Assembly: GCA_049645705.1 (NCBI GenBank)
Contig: JBARUK010000023.1
Span: 1 to 64,000, forward strand
Direction: 5' to 3'
Length of the DNA stretch: 64,000 nucleotides
Source of the DNA: JBGNFV01 sp049645705
GTDB lineage: Bacteria > Bacteroidota > Bacteroidia > Cytophagales > Cyclobacteriaceae
Shown in pieces: positions 9,041 through 18,477 of this stretch. The position numbers and the translations under genes were made by a program. A model generated the notes under the pieces. That model was not told the DNA's origin. It saw nothing but the letters and a program-made list of their open reading frames with translations, and did not search any database. Within the stretch, counting starts at the first letter, position 1. Each line of letters opens with the position of its first letter.

Positions 9041-9106
9041 AACGGTTGTTTTTAGTGTTTGGCGGTTTTTGTTATGCTTATTTCGTCGTATTATTGCCAG
9101 CAATAA

Positions 9107-10081
9107 ATGACGCTTAGGTTAAAAGATATACAGGCCCCTATCTCTACGGAAATGACCGACTTCGAGAAGAAGTTCCGGGAATTCATGAAGAGCAGGGTTC
9201 TGCTTCTCGACAAAATAACGAGTTACATTGTAAAGCGCAAAGGCAAACAGATGCGTCCGATGTTTGTATTTCTTTGCGCAGGAGCATCTGGCAATATATC
9301 CGAAGCGTCGTACCGCGGAGCCGCCCTTATCGAACTGCTGCATACAGCCACCCTGGTTCATGATGACGTAGTAGACGATGCCGCCCACCGCAGAGGCTTC
9401 TTTTCAGTAAATGCCCTCTGGAAAAATAAGATCGCCGTACTCGTAGGTGATTACCTGCTCAGTCGCGGACTTTTGCTGTCCGTAGATCATGGCGACTTCA
9501 GCCTGTTGCGTATCGTGTCCAACGCTGTTCGCGAAATGAGCGAAGGCGAGCTGCTGCAGATGGAGAAGGCCCGCAAGCTGGACATCACCGAAGACATCTA
9601 CTACGACATCATCCGCCAGAAGACGGCCTCGCTCATATCTTCCTGCTGTGCCGTAGGAGCTGCCTCCGGCGGAGCCGATGAGGAGACCGTCAAATACCTG
9701 CAGGAGTTTGGCGAAAAGATCGGCATGGCCTTCCAGATCAAGGATGACCTGTTCGACTACGGTAATAATGAGATAGGCAAACCCCGCGGCATAGACATCA
9801 GGGAAAAGAAAATGACCCTGCCACTGATACATTCGCTGAATAAGGTCGGTAGCTCCGATAGGAAGCACATACTCAGGCTTATCAAAAAGAAGAGCGACAG
9901 TAACGCCGTAGTACGTGAAGTGATCGCATTTGTCAGGCAGCAGGACGGCCTTACCTATGCCGAAACGGTCATGGAGCAGTATTACAGCGAAGCCCTCGCC
10001 ATGCTCGATCGTTTTCCCGATAATGCCTACCGCCGGTCCCTCAGCGACCTGGTCACCTACACCATCCAGCGGACTAAGTAG
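9107..10081 (+). CDS. Polyprenyl diphosphate synthase (long-chain trans-isoprenyl transferase)
   Basis: A 324-residue prenyl synthase that adds isopentenyl units to farnesyl or geranylgeranyl diphosphate to make the side chain of menaquinone. The first aspartate-rich motif is HDDVVDDA (Asp86, Asp87, Asp90) and the second is KDDLFDYG in the C-terminal half. Also seen are RGKQMRPMF-like substrate binding residues (KRKGKQMRP) and the G-Y/F-Q-x-x-D region as MAFQIKDD. Length and motifs are normal. Chain length cannot be set with confidence from sequence alone. It is divergent from the hydrolase gene. Confidence 0.93.
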   Translation: MTLRLKDIQAPISTEMTDFEKKFREFMKSRVLLLDKITSYIVKRKGKQMRPMFVFLCAGASGNISEASYRGAALIELLHTATLVHDDVVDDAAHRRGFFSVNALWKNKIAVLVGDYLLSRGLLLSVDHGDFSLLRIVSNAVREMSEGELLQMEKARKLDITEDIYYDIIRQKTASLISSCCAVGAASGGADEETVKYLQEFGEKIGMAFQIKDDLFDYGNNEIGKPRGIDIREKKMTLPLIHSLNKVGSSDRKHILRLIKKKSDSNAVVREVIAFVRQQDGLTYAETVMEQYYSEALAMLDRFPDNAYRRSLSDLVTYTIQRTK

Positions 10082-10256
10082 GGTTTAATTCATATTATTA
10101 TCTCAACTGCCTGTGTTTAGTACAAGGCTATTTTGTTGTCTGCTATCATAACCTGGGGGAGGCGAATATTCATAATGTAACGATTTGATGATTTTTGAGT
10201 AACTGTATGTGGTTGAGGTTTCTTTACTTTATGGGTATTAAACCAAACCACACATT

Positions 10257-10885
10257 ATGAAATCTTTTATTAGTCCATTTTTGATCTTATTGATGCTGGC
10301 TTCAGGGTTGACCATGTCCTGCCAGTCTGAGGAAGTAATCCGGGTAGTGAAATAGTTACGGGAAGCTATTTTAAGATAGCTGAAGAGGTGACTTTTACTA
10401 ATTCAGGGTTTTCAGGTAAAATGTCTATGGAAAAAGCTAATGAGCTTATTAAAGCACATTATAATTTGAAGACCATCCGGGAAGATCAGTTTCAGGTTTT
10501 ATTTGCACAACTTGTTTCTGAAGAATACAGGCAGTATCAGAAGGGAGGCAATGATCATATGCGTGTGCAGAATAGCGGAACTGTATATGTTCTGGCAGAA
10601 GTAATAGTAGACGGTGTTCGATATACCGAATATAAAGAGGATACATACAATACCTCTTCTATTAGTGCTTTATCTCTGCAAAGACGATCGAACATACCTG
10701 TAGGTACGCGTATGGAAGCTACCGTAGGAAACTATCCGTCTAGTGGCCCTTCGGTAACACTAAGTCATAAATCGCAGGAAGTTACATCCTCCTTCAGTTG
10801 TGGTGGTGATGAGATCGCCAGAGCACAGGCCATATGGCAGAGTCAGTCTGCAGATACTTACACACTGCTCCTATGCGATGCTTAG
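10257..10885 (+). pseudogene. Small lipoprotein gene broken by a frameshift
   Basis: A 32-codon frame at 10257-10355 encodes a lipoprotein signal (LILLMLASGLTMSC) followed by QSEEVIR, then stops. A second frame, open from 10331 to 10885, continues with SEIVTGSYFKIAEEV and a 165-codon body. Joining the frames between 10331 and 10355 gives one exported protein of about 200 residues. The body has no family I recognise: a helical start (SMEKANELIKAHYNLK) then beta-rich sequence ending in cysteines (SFSCGGDE, LLLCDA). A GTG at 10388 could start a shortened cytoplasmic product, but that would lose the signal. The surrounding DNA is AT-rich and otherwise gene-poor. Confidence 0.65.
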
Positions 10886-11785
10886 TTAAGCTGATAGTAT
10901 TAACGTTTGTGATTCTATCAAAGTAAGATACTAAACAGATATGTAACTGTTCCGGTATTTCATATTAAAAAAATCACCTCATATGATAACAGTAATTATA
11001 GCGATATTGAATAACAGCGGGTGATATGGCTACCTGCAATATTCTGGTGTTCTCTTTGCTGCTGGTAGAACTGACCAACAAAACGCAAAGATGCGGGGGC
11101 ATGCGGAGTATAGTGAAATGTAGGTTAGAGAAGGTGGAGTTTGGCGTCTGGATAGTTATGCAAAGGTATTTATCTGGAGTAATGTAAACTCCTTTAATAG
11201 TGGTATCTATAGACGGTTATTAAAAGGTCTTTACCGAAACCTAATAGCATGGCTGTATTTGTAGCATACACCGCAGGGCTGTTTTCTACGATTAATATTA
11301 ATGAAATCAGGGACAGATTTATAACATGTTATTACCTGTCTCATACCTTTGCGATACAAAGTTCCCGCAAGGTAGTCTAATGCTTCAGGCACAAATACAT
11401 GCGGAGTTATTGCATGCTTGCCCAGTGCCTGACATACAGGGAGTTCGATCTGCAGGCATATCGAAACAGAAAGTTGCAGAACAAACTGATCCTGTAAACG
11501 GGTATTCACCCCCTCCTTTAAAATTTGAGGCCTGCGTTTTAAAACTTTTGATGCTTAATTGGTCGAGCTTAAGCTTAGTCCTGGTCATTTTCTTTTTCAG
11601 TTGGTTTGTATTTATAATATGGAATTATAGGATCAATTGCAACTAAACCGCTAGAATTTGACTGTTTAATCTACTGATAATCAATTTATAAATAGAAAAA
11701 TAAAAGCATCAACTTAAAAAAGTGGTGCTGTTCGCCCCTGTTTGGTAAAAACAGAAAGGAAAATGCTTTTAGTAATACAACTTAC
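10886..11785. other. Gene-free AT-rich stretch of 0.9 kb
   Basis: No frame here shows a convincing protein. The longest (106 codons at 11326-11646) has low-complexity composition and no start signal. I see no tRNA or long repeat. A weak CTGTTT/AAACAG hairpin at about 11739-11755 lies just past the stop of the minus-strand TlpA-like gene but lacks a U tract. The stretch may be decayed coding sequence. Confidence 0.5.
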
Positions 11786-13048
11786 TTAAGAAGCCTCTTC
11801 CTCTATCAGCTTATCCATAAACCTGTTAAAGTCCTCCTTCCAGCGCTCGTAATACTCGCCCGTTCCGGGGCCGTTGAAGCCCGTATGGATACGTCGCACG
11901 CGGCCTTCTCTGTCTATGAAGATCGTGGTAGGAAAAGACATGACATGGTTAAGCATCGGTAGTGTTTTGGCTGCCTCCTTCTTATCGGAGTTACCTGCGA
12001 TCACAAAGTTGTAGGGTACGTCCAGTCGCTCCGTCATTTTCTTTACGCGGCTGCTGGCGTAGTCAAAGTCCGGTTTTTGCTCATAAGCCATGCCTAGTAT
12101 TTCTACTCCGCGGTCCTGGTTGTCCTTATACCACTGTGTCAGAAACTTGGTCTCATCCATGCAGTTAGGGCACCATGTGCCAAATACCTGTAGCAGTACC
12201 ACCTTATCCTGGTATTTCTCATCATCCAGAGTGACCGTATCGCCCTGCAGGTCCGGAAAGGCGATTTCCATTTTCTCATAACCTTCCTTCAGGTACGTGA
12301 GTGATTCCGGCTCAGGCAGTGAGGCGTCCTCGTCTTTATTGCCCTCCCAGGTAGCATGATAGTGACGTCCGCTGTAGAAGTGCCCGTCCGTGATAGTGTC
12401 TCCCGATAGTTTGCCGGTAAATAGAAAGGCATGCTCGCCGTCGAAGGCGCTCAACATGATGTTGTCACCTTCCATAGTGCCCTGCAGGTAGCGGTAGTCG
12501 CCCGTAGTAGTAAGAAAAGTACCCGAAAGCTGGTCACCGTTTGGCTCGAATACCCCCACAGCCTCATAGGGCCCGCCTTCATCTTCAAAGGTCACCGCGT
12601 ACTTACCCTGCGGCAGTACCGGGGCCTGCCCCTGGGTAACAAATCGTGTACTTACTCCTGCTTCCGCTTCGAAGGGTATCTCGTAGTCGTCCAGGTAGTG
12701 CTTCACAAAGCGCCCTTCCATGTGGCCATCATCGCTAAGCACCACCTCCAGGCTCGTATCAAATATGTGCATAGGTATAACCAGGCTGTCCCCGCTCGTG
12801 AGCCGGGCCTCAGTTTCTATGCGTTCCTCGCCATTCATCAGCTCCACCTTATAGGCATCGTCTCCGTTCTTACTTATAGAGAACAGGAATGGGATCTCTT
12901 CCGGACTGGTCTTCAGCACTCCCCGCCATACCCCCTCCCGGGGCGCAACCGATTCAGCCTCCTGCTTCTGGTCTTCAGAACCGCAGCCCGAAAGAAATAC
13001 AACAGCAGTCAGCAGGGCAGTAAGGAGAGTAAGGCGTAGATAGGTCAT
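11786..13048 (-). CDS. TlpA/ResA-type thioredoxin-fold lipoprotein
   Basis: A 420-residue exported protein. A lipoprotein signal ends at SGCGSEDQ. Residues about 25-250 are beta-rich and repeat a pattern of ligand-binding strands with no family I can name. The last 160 residues are a thioredoxin-like domain with the redox motif WCPNC (Cys293 and Cys296) and the cis-proline region FPTTIFIDREG. Such proteins reduce disulphides in the periplasm, for example for cytochrome c maturation. ATG 13048 is chosen over the TTG at 13057. It is divergent from the CoA transferase gene. Confidence 0.88.
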   Translation of the reverse strand: MTYLRLTLLTALLTAVVFLSGCGSEDQKQEAESVAPREGVWRGVLKTSPEEIPFLFSISKNGDDAYKVELMNGEERIETEARLTSGDSLVIPMHIFDTSLEVVLSDDGHMEGRFVKHYLDDYEIPFEAEAGVSTRFVTQGQAPVLPQGKYAVTFEDEGGPYEAVGVFEPNGDQLSGTFLTTTGDYRYLQGTMEGDNIMLSAFDGEHAFLFTGKLSGDTITDGHFYSGRHYHATWEGNKDEDASLPEPESLTYLKEGYEKMEIAFPDLQGDTVTLDDEKYQDKVVLLQVFGTWCPNCMDETKFLTQWYKDNQDRGVEILGMAYEQKPDFDYASSRVKKMTERLDVPYNFVIAGNSDKKEAAKTLPMLNHVMSFPTTIFIDREGRVRRIHTGFNGPGTGEYYERWKEDFNRFMDKLIEEEAS

Positions 13049-13153
13049 CGTTAGCAATCGTATCAGTTTAGTTTACGGATCATCCAGATCATAAGGATAC
13101 GTAAATTTTATAAAATTTGCCTTAATTGGCAGCCTCAAACCCCTGAATGTCGC

Positions 13154-14374
13154 ATGGACAATATGACTGCTCCCCTGGAGGGCTACCGTGTATTAGAATT
13201 AGCCTCCGTACTGGCCGGACCCGCCGTAGGGCAGTTTCTGGCCGAGTGTGGCGCGCAAGTAGTCAAAGTTGAGAGTCTGCCCGCCGGTGGTGATATGACC
13301 AGGCAGTGGAAGCTACCTGCGGAACCAACAGAGGATGATCGCAGTGCATACTTCACCGCTGTTAACTGGGGCAAGAGCAGCCTCGCCGTAGACCTGCGCC
13401 ACCGGGAGGGTCGACAGGTCATCTACGACCTCGTCCGGCAGTCCGACATTGTGATCAGCAGCTATACAGACAGCACCGCTGCCAAACTAGGTATGGCCTA
13501 CGATACCCTGAAGCAGCATAGAGAAGATATCATATTTGGCCGCATTACCGGCTTTGGAGAAGGGGAGGAGCGCCCCGCCTTCGATGCCCTGGTGCAGGCC
13601 GAGGCCGGGTTTATGTACATGAACGGGCAGCCCGGGGGGCCGTCTACCAAGATGCCCGTAGCACTGATGGACCTGCTGGCCGCCCACCAGCTCAAAGAAG
13701 GTATCCTGCTGGCACTGCTGAGAAGAGGCAAAACCGGCAAAGGCAGTAAAGTGGAAGTCTCACTGATAGATGCCGCCCTGTCCAGCCTTGCCAACCAGGC
13801 CACCAACTGGCTGGTAGCCGGACATATTCCAGAGAAGGAAGGCTCCCGGCACCCCAATATTGCCCCATACGGAGACACCTTTATCACCGGGGACGGCAAA
13901 GAGATCATCCTGGCAGTAGGTACCGACCGTCAATTTGCCTCCTTATGTCAGGTGCTTGATTTACAGCATCTTGCAGATTCCCCACACTACACCACCAATA
14001 CTCTCCGGGTGGCAAACCGTGCAAAACTGGTGACCGAACTTTCACCAGCATTTTCCCGCTTTGATGGCGAAGAGCTTGTAAGTCAGCTTACCCAGAACCG
14101 CGTACCGTCCGGCATTGTAAGAAAAATGCCGGAAGTGATGGAAAAATACGGTAAGGGAAGGGTGCTTACTACAGGTAAGAATGACGTAAGAAACTTATCT
14201 GCCACTCCACAATTTGTGGCGAAAATATTTGGTAACGGGACATCCTCCCACACCGTCCCCCACATAGCCCCACCGCCTTCTTTCGGCGAACATTCCCGTA
14301 TCATTTTGCAGAAAATGTTAGGCTATTCCAGTCAGCATTATTCTATGCTGAAAGATAAAAATATCATTAAATAA
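13154..14374 (+). CDS. CaiB/BaiF family (type III) CoA transferase
   Basis: A 406-residue class III CoA transferase. Family marks: GYRVLELASVLAGP at the start, the GADVIKVE-like GAQVVKVE, NWGKSSLAVDL, and the catalytic aspartate Asp144 in FDALVQAEAG, which forms the acyl anhydride intermediate. These enzymes move CoA between carboxylic acids, such as carnitine, formate/oxalate or succinate/itaconate. The substrate is not deducible. It is a single gene facing the mraZ promoter region, with no partner dehydratase or dehydrogenase nearby. Confidence 0.9.
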   Translation: MDNMTAPLEGYRVLELASVLAGPAVGQFLAECGAQVVKVESLPAGGDMTRQWKLPAEPTEDDRSAYFTAVNWGKSSLAVDLRHREGRQVIYDLVRQSDIVISSYTDSTAAKLGMAYDTLKQHREDIIFGRITGFGEGEERPAFDALVQAEAGFMYMNGQPGGPSTKMPVALMDLLAAHQLKEGILLALLRRGKTGKGSKVEVSLIDAALSSLANQATNWLVAGHIPEKEGSRHPNIAPYGDTFITGDGKEIILAVGTDRQFASLCQVLDLQHLADSPHYTTNTLRVANRAKLVTELSPAFSRFDGEELVSQLTQNRVPSGIVRKMPEVMEKYGKGRVLTTGKNDVRNLSATPQFVAKIFGNGTSSHTVPHIAPPPSFGEHSRIILQKMLGYSSQHYSMLKDKNIIK

Positions 14375-14535
14375 GGGTTGAAAGCGATTTTTGCTCCTGT
14401 TTGTTTTCACAAATTGCGATTTTTCCTGTCTGCAGAGGCTCGTACTTATCTCCCTGAATTTCATTGTGTATTTACCGAAACTTTTACCCCGTTACATTGG
14501 ATTTAATGAGGTTAAATGTTATTTTTCTAAAAATG

Positions 14536-14570
14536 TGGTAAGAAGTGGGGGAAAGTGGTGACTTTTGGAA
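14536..14570 (+). promoter_or_regulatory. Predicted MraZ operator: four TGGnn repeats at 10-bp period
   Basis: TGGTA (14536), TGGGG (14546), TGGTG (14556) and TGGAA (14566) are spaced exactly ten bases apart with five-base spacers. MraZ is known to bind such TGGGN repeats upstream of its own gene: three in Escherichia coli, and more in some other bacteria. The site lies just upstream of a TAnnTTTG box and 57 bases before mraZ, so binding should block transcription of the dcw cluster. Confidence 0.75.
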
Positions 14571-14580
14571 GTTAAATAGT

Positions 14581-14588
14581 TAGCTTTG
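14581..14588 (+). promoter_or_regulatory. Candidate dcw promoter -7 box TAGCTTTG
   Basis: An exact match to TAnnTTTG, 38 bases before the mraZ start codon and directly after the TGGnn repeats. The region where a -33 element would lie is occupied by those repeats, as expected for autorepression. Confidence 0.55.
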
Positions 14589-14626
14589 CAGGTGTCATTT
14601 CCCGATGGAAAGACTACAGAAAGATC

Positions 14627-15070
14627 ATGGGCTTTTTTACAAATGAATACGAGTGCAAACTGGACACGAAGGGCCGCCTGACGCTGCCTGCCAAGATCAA
14701 GTCCAGCCTGCCCGACAGCAACGGCGATGAGTTGGTGCTTCGTCGTGGCTTCGAGCCGTGCCTTGTATTGTACCCGATGGTCGAGTACAAAAAGACATTT
14801 GCTAAGATCGCCGGGCTGAATGAGTTCAACGAAGAATACAGGAAGCTGCAGCGAAATTTTTTCAGGGGAAATGTCCAGGTAGAGCTGGATAGCAACAACC
14901 GTCTGCTTATACCCAGGACCCTGATGCAGTATGCCAGCCTTGAGAAAGAGGCCATAGTGGTAGGCACCGGCAAAAGGGTAGAGATATGGAATCCTGAGCG
15001 GTACGAGGAGTATCTGATCCAGGATCCGCAGGAGATGTCACAACTGGCGCAAAAGTATCTTGACGAATAG
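14627..15070 (+). CDS. mraZ: Transcriptional regulator MraZ
   Basis: A 147-residue protein with two SpoVT/AbrB-like swapped-hairpin repeats: ECKLDTKGRLTLPAKIK at residues 9-25 and QVELDSNNRLLIPRTLM near 84-100. MraZ forms a ring that binds TGGnn repeats before its own gene and represses the dcw cluster. Four such repeats are seen at 14536-14570. This is the first gene of the cluster, 23 bases before rsmH. Confidence 0.97.
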   Translation: MGFFTNEYECKLDTKGRLTLPAKIKSSLPDSNGDELVLRRGFEPCLVLYPMVEYKKTFAKIAGLNEFNEEYRKLQRNFFRGNVQVELDSNNRLLIPRTLMQYASLEKEAIVVGTGKRVEIWNPERYEEYLIQDPQEMSQLAQKYLDE

Positions 15071-15093
15071 CGCCCGAAAGGTTCTTTTATAAG

Positions 15094-16005
15094 ATGGAAG
15101 AGTATCACAATCCCGTCATGCTGCAGGAATGCCTGGAGGGTCTGGCCCTGAAGCCAGGCGGCACCTACGTAGACGTAACCTTCGGAGGCGGTGGCCACAG
15201 CCGCGCCATACTGGAGCAGCTGGAAGGTGGCAGGCTTGTGGTATTTGACCAGGATGCCGATGCAAAAGCAAATACTGAAGCCATAGATGATGACCGCCTC
15301 ATATTTGTGGCGGCAAACTTCAGGCATCTGAAACGCTTCCTCAGACTGCACCGGATAGCAGAGGTGGATGGGCTGCTGGCCGACCTGGGGGTTTCCAGCC
15401 ACCAGATAGACGATGCAGACCGTGGGTTCAGTACCCGCTTTGATGCCAGCCTGGACATGCGTATGGACCAGGGCATGGATAAAACGGCGGCAGATATCCT
15501 GCAGAACTACCACGAAAAAGAGCTTCACCGCATACTGGGAATGTACGGTGAGGTACGGAACGCCAAAACCCTGGCAGCCGCTATAGTGGCCTCCCGGGTG
15601 AACCAGCCGGTAGAGACCGTGGCGGACCTTAAGAATATTCTCGACCGCTATGCACCGCGTCACAAAGAGTTTCGCTACTACGCACAGGTATTTCAGGCCC
15701 TGCGCATAGAGCTGAACGACGAGATGGGCGCGCTGAGAGACCTGCTGGAGCAGGCTGCTGATATGCTGGCACCGGAAGGCCGGCTCGTCGTCATGTCTTA
15801 CCACTCCCTGGAAGATCGCCTGGTGAAAACCTTCATCAACAAAGGCAGCTTCAGAGGAGAGCCGGAAAAAGACCTGTACGGAAACGTGGATAAACCATTG
15901 ACCGCCATCACCCGGAAACCGGTAATGGCAAATGAAGAGGAAGTAAAAGCCAATCCCAGGGCACGTAGTGCCAAGCTGAGAGTGGCTGAGAAGACCGGGA
16001 AATAA
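15094..16005 (+). CDS. rsmH: 16S rRNA (cytosine-1402-N4)-methyltransferase RsmH
   Basis: A 303-residue SAM-dependent methyltransferase acting on C1402 of 16S rRNA. Seen: YHNPVMLQECLEGL, the SAM loop VTFGGGGHSRAIL, DLGVSSHQIDDADRGFS and VVMSYHSLEDRLVK, all family signatures. Normal length. Its stop shares one base with the start of the FtsL-like gene (TAATG). Confidence 0.97.
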   Translation: MEEYHNPVMLQECLEGLALKPGGTYVDVTFGGGGHSRAILEQLEGGRLVVFDQDADAKANTEAIDDDRLIFVAANFRHLKRFLRLHRIAEVDGLLADLGVSSHQIDDADRGFSTRFDASLDMRMDQGMDKTAADILQNYHEKELHRILGMYGEVRNAKTLAAAIVASRVNQPVETVADLKNILDRYAPRHKEFRYYAQVFQALRIELNDEMGALRDLLEQAADMLAPEGRLVVMSYHSLEDRLVKTFINKGSFRGEPEKDLYGNVDKPLTAITRKPVMANEEEVKANPRARSAKLRVAEKTGK

Positions 16006-16394
16006 TGGCTGCGAACAGATTTAAGAAAAAAGAAAAGAAAAGCAACGGTAGCGAAAGCACCCGCAGGGGACTGTTCGGCTCCATGGAGCGTGTCCTCAGG
16101 ATAGGGGCCCTCTTCGAGCAGGGGCTACCCGTAAAGTACATGCCCTACGGCATGTTTCTCGCCTTTCTGCTCATTTTCTACATCTGGAACACCCACTATG
16201 CCGAGCGTACTATACGTAAAGTAAACGTGCTGGAAGTGGAAGTAGAGGACATGAAAGCCGACTACACCACCATGAAAGCCGACTATGAAGTAGAAAGTAA
16301 ACTAAGCAGCGTAGCTAAAAGAGTAGAAGAGATCGGGCTGATAGAAAGCCCCGAACCACCTAAAAAACTGGTAGTACAAGAGCGTGAATATTAA
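16005..16394 (+). CDS. FtsL-like small division protein
   Basis: A 129-residue bitopic membrane protein. A basic cytoplasmic segment is followed by one transmembrane helix (about residues 48-66, GMFLAFLLIFYIWN) and a coiled coil (about 68-115) with a heptad pattern. Position between rsmH and ftsI, size and topology are those of FtsL, which links the divisome scaffold to FtsI and FtsW. Sequence similarity to enterobacterial FtsL is too low to judge by eye, so the call rests on place and shape. It overlaps the ftsI start by 11 bases. Confidence 0.82.
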   Translation: MAANRFKKKEKKSNGSESTRRGLFGSMERVLRIGALFEQGLPVKYMPYGMFLAFLLIFYIWNTHYAERTIRKVNVLEVEVEDMKADYTTMKADYEVESKLSSVAKRVEEIGLIESPEPPKKLVVQEREY

Positions 16395-18477
16395 GAAATC
16401 CATATTACTGCGTGTACGCATTGCCTTTCTGCTGATCGTGCTGTTTGCCGGAGCTATCATGTTCCGCATCGTGCATATTCAGTATGCCGAAGGTGACAAA
16501 TGGCGTCAGAAGGCAGACAATATCGGGCTTAAGTTCCGTACGGTACGTGCTACCCGCGGCAATATCTACTCTGACAATGGCAGCCTGCTGGCTACTTCAT
16601 TGCCTTTTTACCGTGTGGCATTCGATCCCAGCATAGCCAGTGATGAGATGTACCGCCAGGGGCTGGATAGCCTGTGCTACTACCTTAGCGACTACTACGG
16701 AGACAGGTCGCCAAAAGAATACAAAAGACGCATACAGAATGCCCGCGCCAAAAACAGACGATACCTCGTACTGAACCGGCGCATGATCAATTACCTCGAC
16801 AAGAAGAGAATGGCTAAGTGGCCCATCTTCCGTGCCGGACAGCATAAGGGCGGCGTTATCTTCGAGAAAGACGAGCAGCGCTTCAGACCTTTCCGCTCAC
16901 TGGCGGCCAGGACCATCGGCTACCTCAACGAAAATGACTACGGGGCCGGTTTGGAGTACAGCTTCAACGATAACCTGTCCGGGCAGGATGGCGAGGCACT
17001 GTACCAGAAAATGGCTGGCGGCAACTGGAAGCCCGTGTTCGATGGCAGCGAAGTAAAACCCGAAGAGGGGCTGGATATAGAAACCACCCTGGACATAAAC
17101 CTGCAGGACGTAGTACAGGCCTCTTTGCATAAGCACCTGACCTCTCACCGCGCCGGATATGGCTGTGCAGTAGTCATGGAAGTGCAGACCGGAGAGATAA
17201 AAGCCATAAGCAACCTGTCCCTGAATGATCAGGGAAACTACGTAGAGCGCTATAACTACGCCGTGCAGGGCGTACGGGAACCAGGGTCTACCTTTAAGCT
17301 GGCATCTATGATCGCCCTGCTGGAAGACAGCCATCTGAACCTGAACGACACCATCGATACCGGCGACGGCGAGTACATGTTTCACCGCCAGACCATGCGT
17401 GACCACAAGCCCGGCGGCTATGGTAAGATCAGTATAGAAGAGTCTTTCGCCTACTCCTCCAACATTGCCATTGCCAAGATGGTCGATGCCAGGTTCGGCC
17501 TCAGCCCTGAGCGCTACATCGAGTACATAAAAGATATGGGGCTGGACCGGCCCCTCGGCTTTCAGATGGTGGGTGAGGGTGTGCCCAAACTCAAAAGCCC
17601 CGATGACCCTAGTTGGAGCGGTATCTCACTTCCCTGGATATCACATGGCTACGAGGTAGAGCAAACTCCCCTGCAGACACTGGCCTTTTACAACGCCGTA
17701 GCAAACGAAGGGAAAATGATCACGCCCATAATCGTCAAAAAGGTGAACAGTGCCGGTAAGACAGAAAAAGAATTTGAGCCCAACGTGATCAACAGTTCCA
17801 TCTGTAGCCGTGAGACGCTGGATAAAGTAAAGAGGATGCTGGAGGCCGTAGTAGAATACGGTACGGCCAAAAACATCAACGACGCCTACTACAAAATAGC
17901 CGGTAAGACCGGTACGGCACAAAAGCTGATAAACGGACGCTACTCACGGAAGTACTATACCTCATTTGTAGGCTACTTCCCCGCCGAGGCGCCTCGCTAC
18001 AGTTGCATAGTAGTCATAGACGAGCCAAAGGGCTACAACCAGTACGGCAGCGATGTGGCTGCCCCGGTATTTAAAGAGATCGCCAATAAGATCTACGCCC
18101 GGAACGTACAGTTGCATCCGCCGCTGCCCACACAGTTTGCAGCCGATACCACCTCCTGGCCCGTGATCAGGTCAGGCCGTCGCGATGATCTGCTGAGGAT
18201 CGCCAAAGAACTGGGCCTGGACAGGGTAGTAGCGCCCGGTACGGATGAGTGGGTAAAGACCAGCCTGGACGGTGATACCGTAAGGCTTGCCGCTAACAAT
18301 GTGACAAAAGACATAGTGCCCGACGTACGGGGCATGACCCTGAGAGATGCCGTGTACCTGCTGGAAAACTGCGGACTACAGGTACATTTCAAAGGAAACG
18401 GAAGGGTAAGGAAGCAAAGCCTCCTGCCCGGACAGAGAATAGATAAAACACAGGTAATAGATCTGAGCCTCGGATGA
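16384..18477 (+). CDS. ftsI: Penicillin-binding protein FtsI/PBP3 with C-terminal PASTA domain
   Basis: A 697-residue class B penicillin-binding protein, the septal peptidoglycan transpeptidase. One N-terminal membrane helix (about 8-28), a pedestal domain starting at VRATRGNIYSDNG, then the transpeptidase domain with STFK (Ser302), SSN (358-360) and KTGT (508-511). A PASTA domain occupies about residues 636-697 (VPDVRGMTLRDAVYLLENCG). PASTA domains are common in Gram-positive enzymes and also occur in Bacteroidota FtsI. The start is GTG at 16384 inside the end of the FtsL-like gene, and the stop overlaps murE. Confidence 0.94.
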   Translation: MNIKKSILLRVRIAFLLIVLFAGAIMFRIVHIQYAEGDKWRQKADNIGLKFRTVRATRGNIYSDNGSLLATSLPFYRVAFDPSIASDEMYRQGLDSLCYYLSDYYGDRSPKEYKRRIQNARAKNRRYLVLNRRMINYLDKKRMAKWPIFRAGQHKGGVIFEKDEQRFRPFRSLAARTIGYLNENDYGAGLEYSFNDNLSGQDGEALYQKMAGGNWKPVFDGSEVKPEEGLDIETTLDINLQDVVQASLHKHLTSHRAGYGCAVVMEVQTGEIKAISNLSLNDQGNYVERYNYAVQGVREPGSTFKLASMIALLEDSHLNLNDTIDTGDGEYMFHRQTMRDHKPGGYGKISIEESFAYSSNIAIAKMVDARFGLSPERYIEYIKDMGLDRPLGFQMVGEGVPKLKSPDDPSWSGISLPWISHGYEVEQTPLQTLAFYNAVANEGKMITPIIVKKVNSAGKTEKEFEPNVINSSICSRETLDKVKRMLEAVVEYGTAKNINDAYYKIAGKTGTAQKLINGRYSRKYYTSFVGYFPAEAPRYSCIVVIDEPKGYNQYGSDVAAPVFKEIANKIYARNVQLHPPLPTQFAADTTSWPVIRSGRRDDLLRIAKELGLDRVVAPGTDEWVKTSLDGDTVRLAANNVTKDIVPDVRGMTLRDAVYLLENCGLQVHFKGNGRVRKQSLLPGQRIDKTQVIDLSLG

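Noticed and set aside
11326..11646. Plus-strand 106-codon frame
   Set aside because: No start signal, no domain, and it overlaps another equally poor frame on the minus strand.
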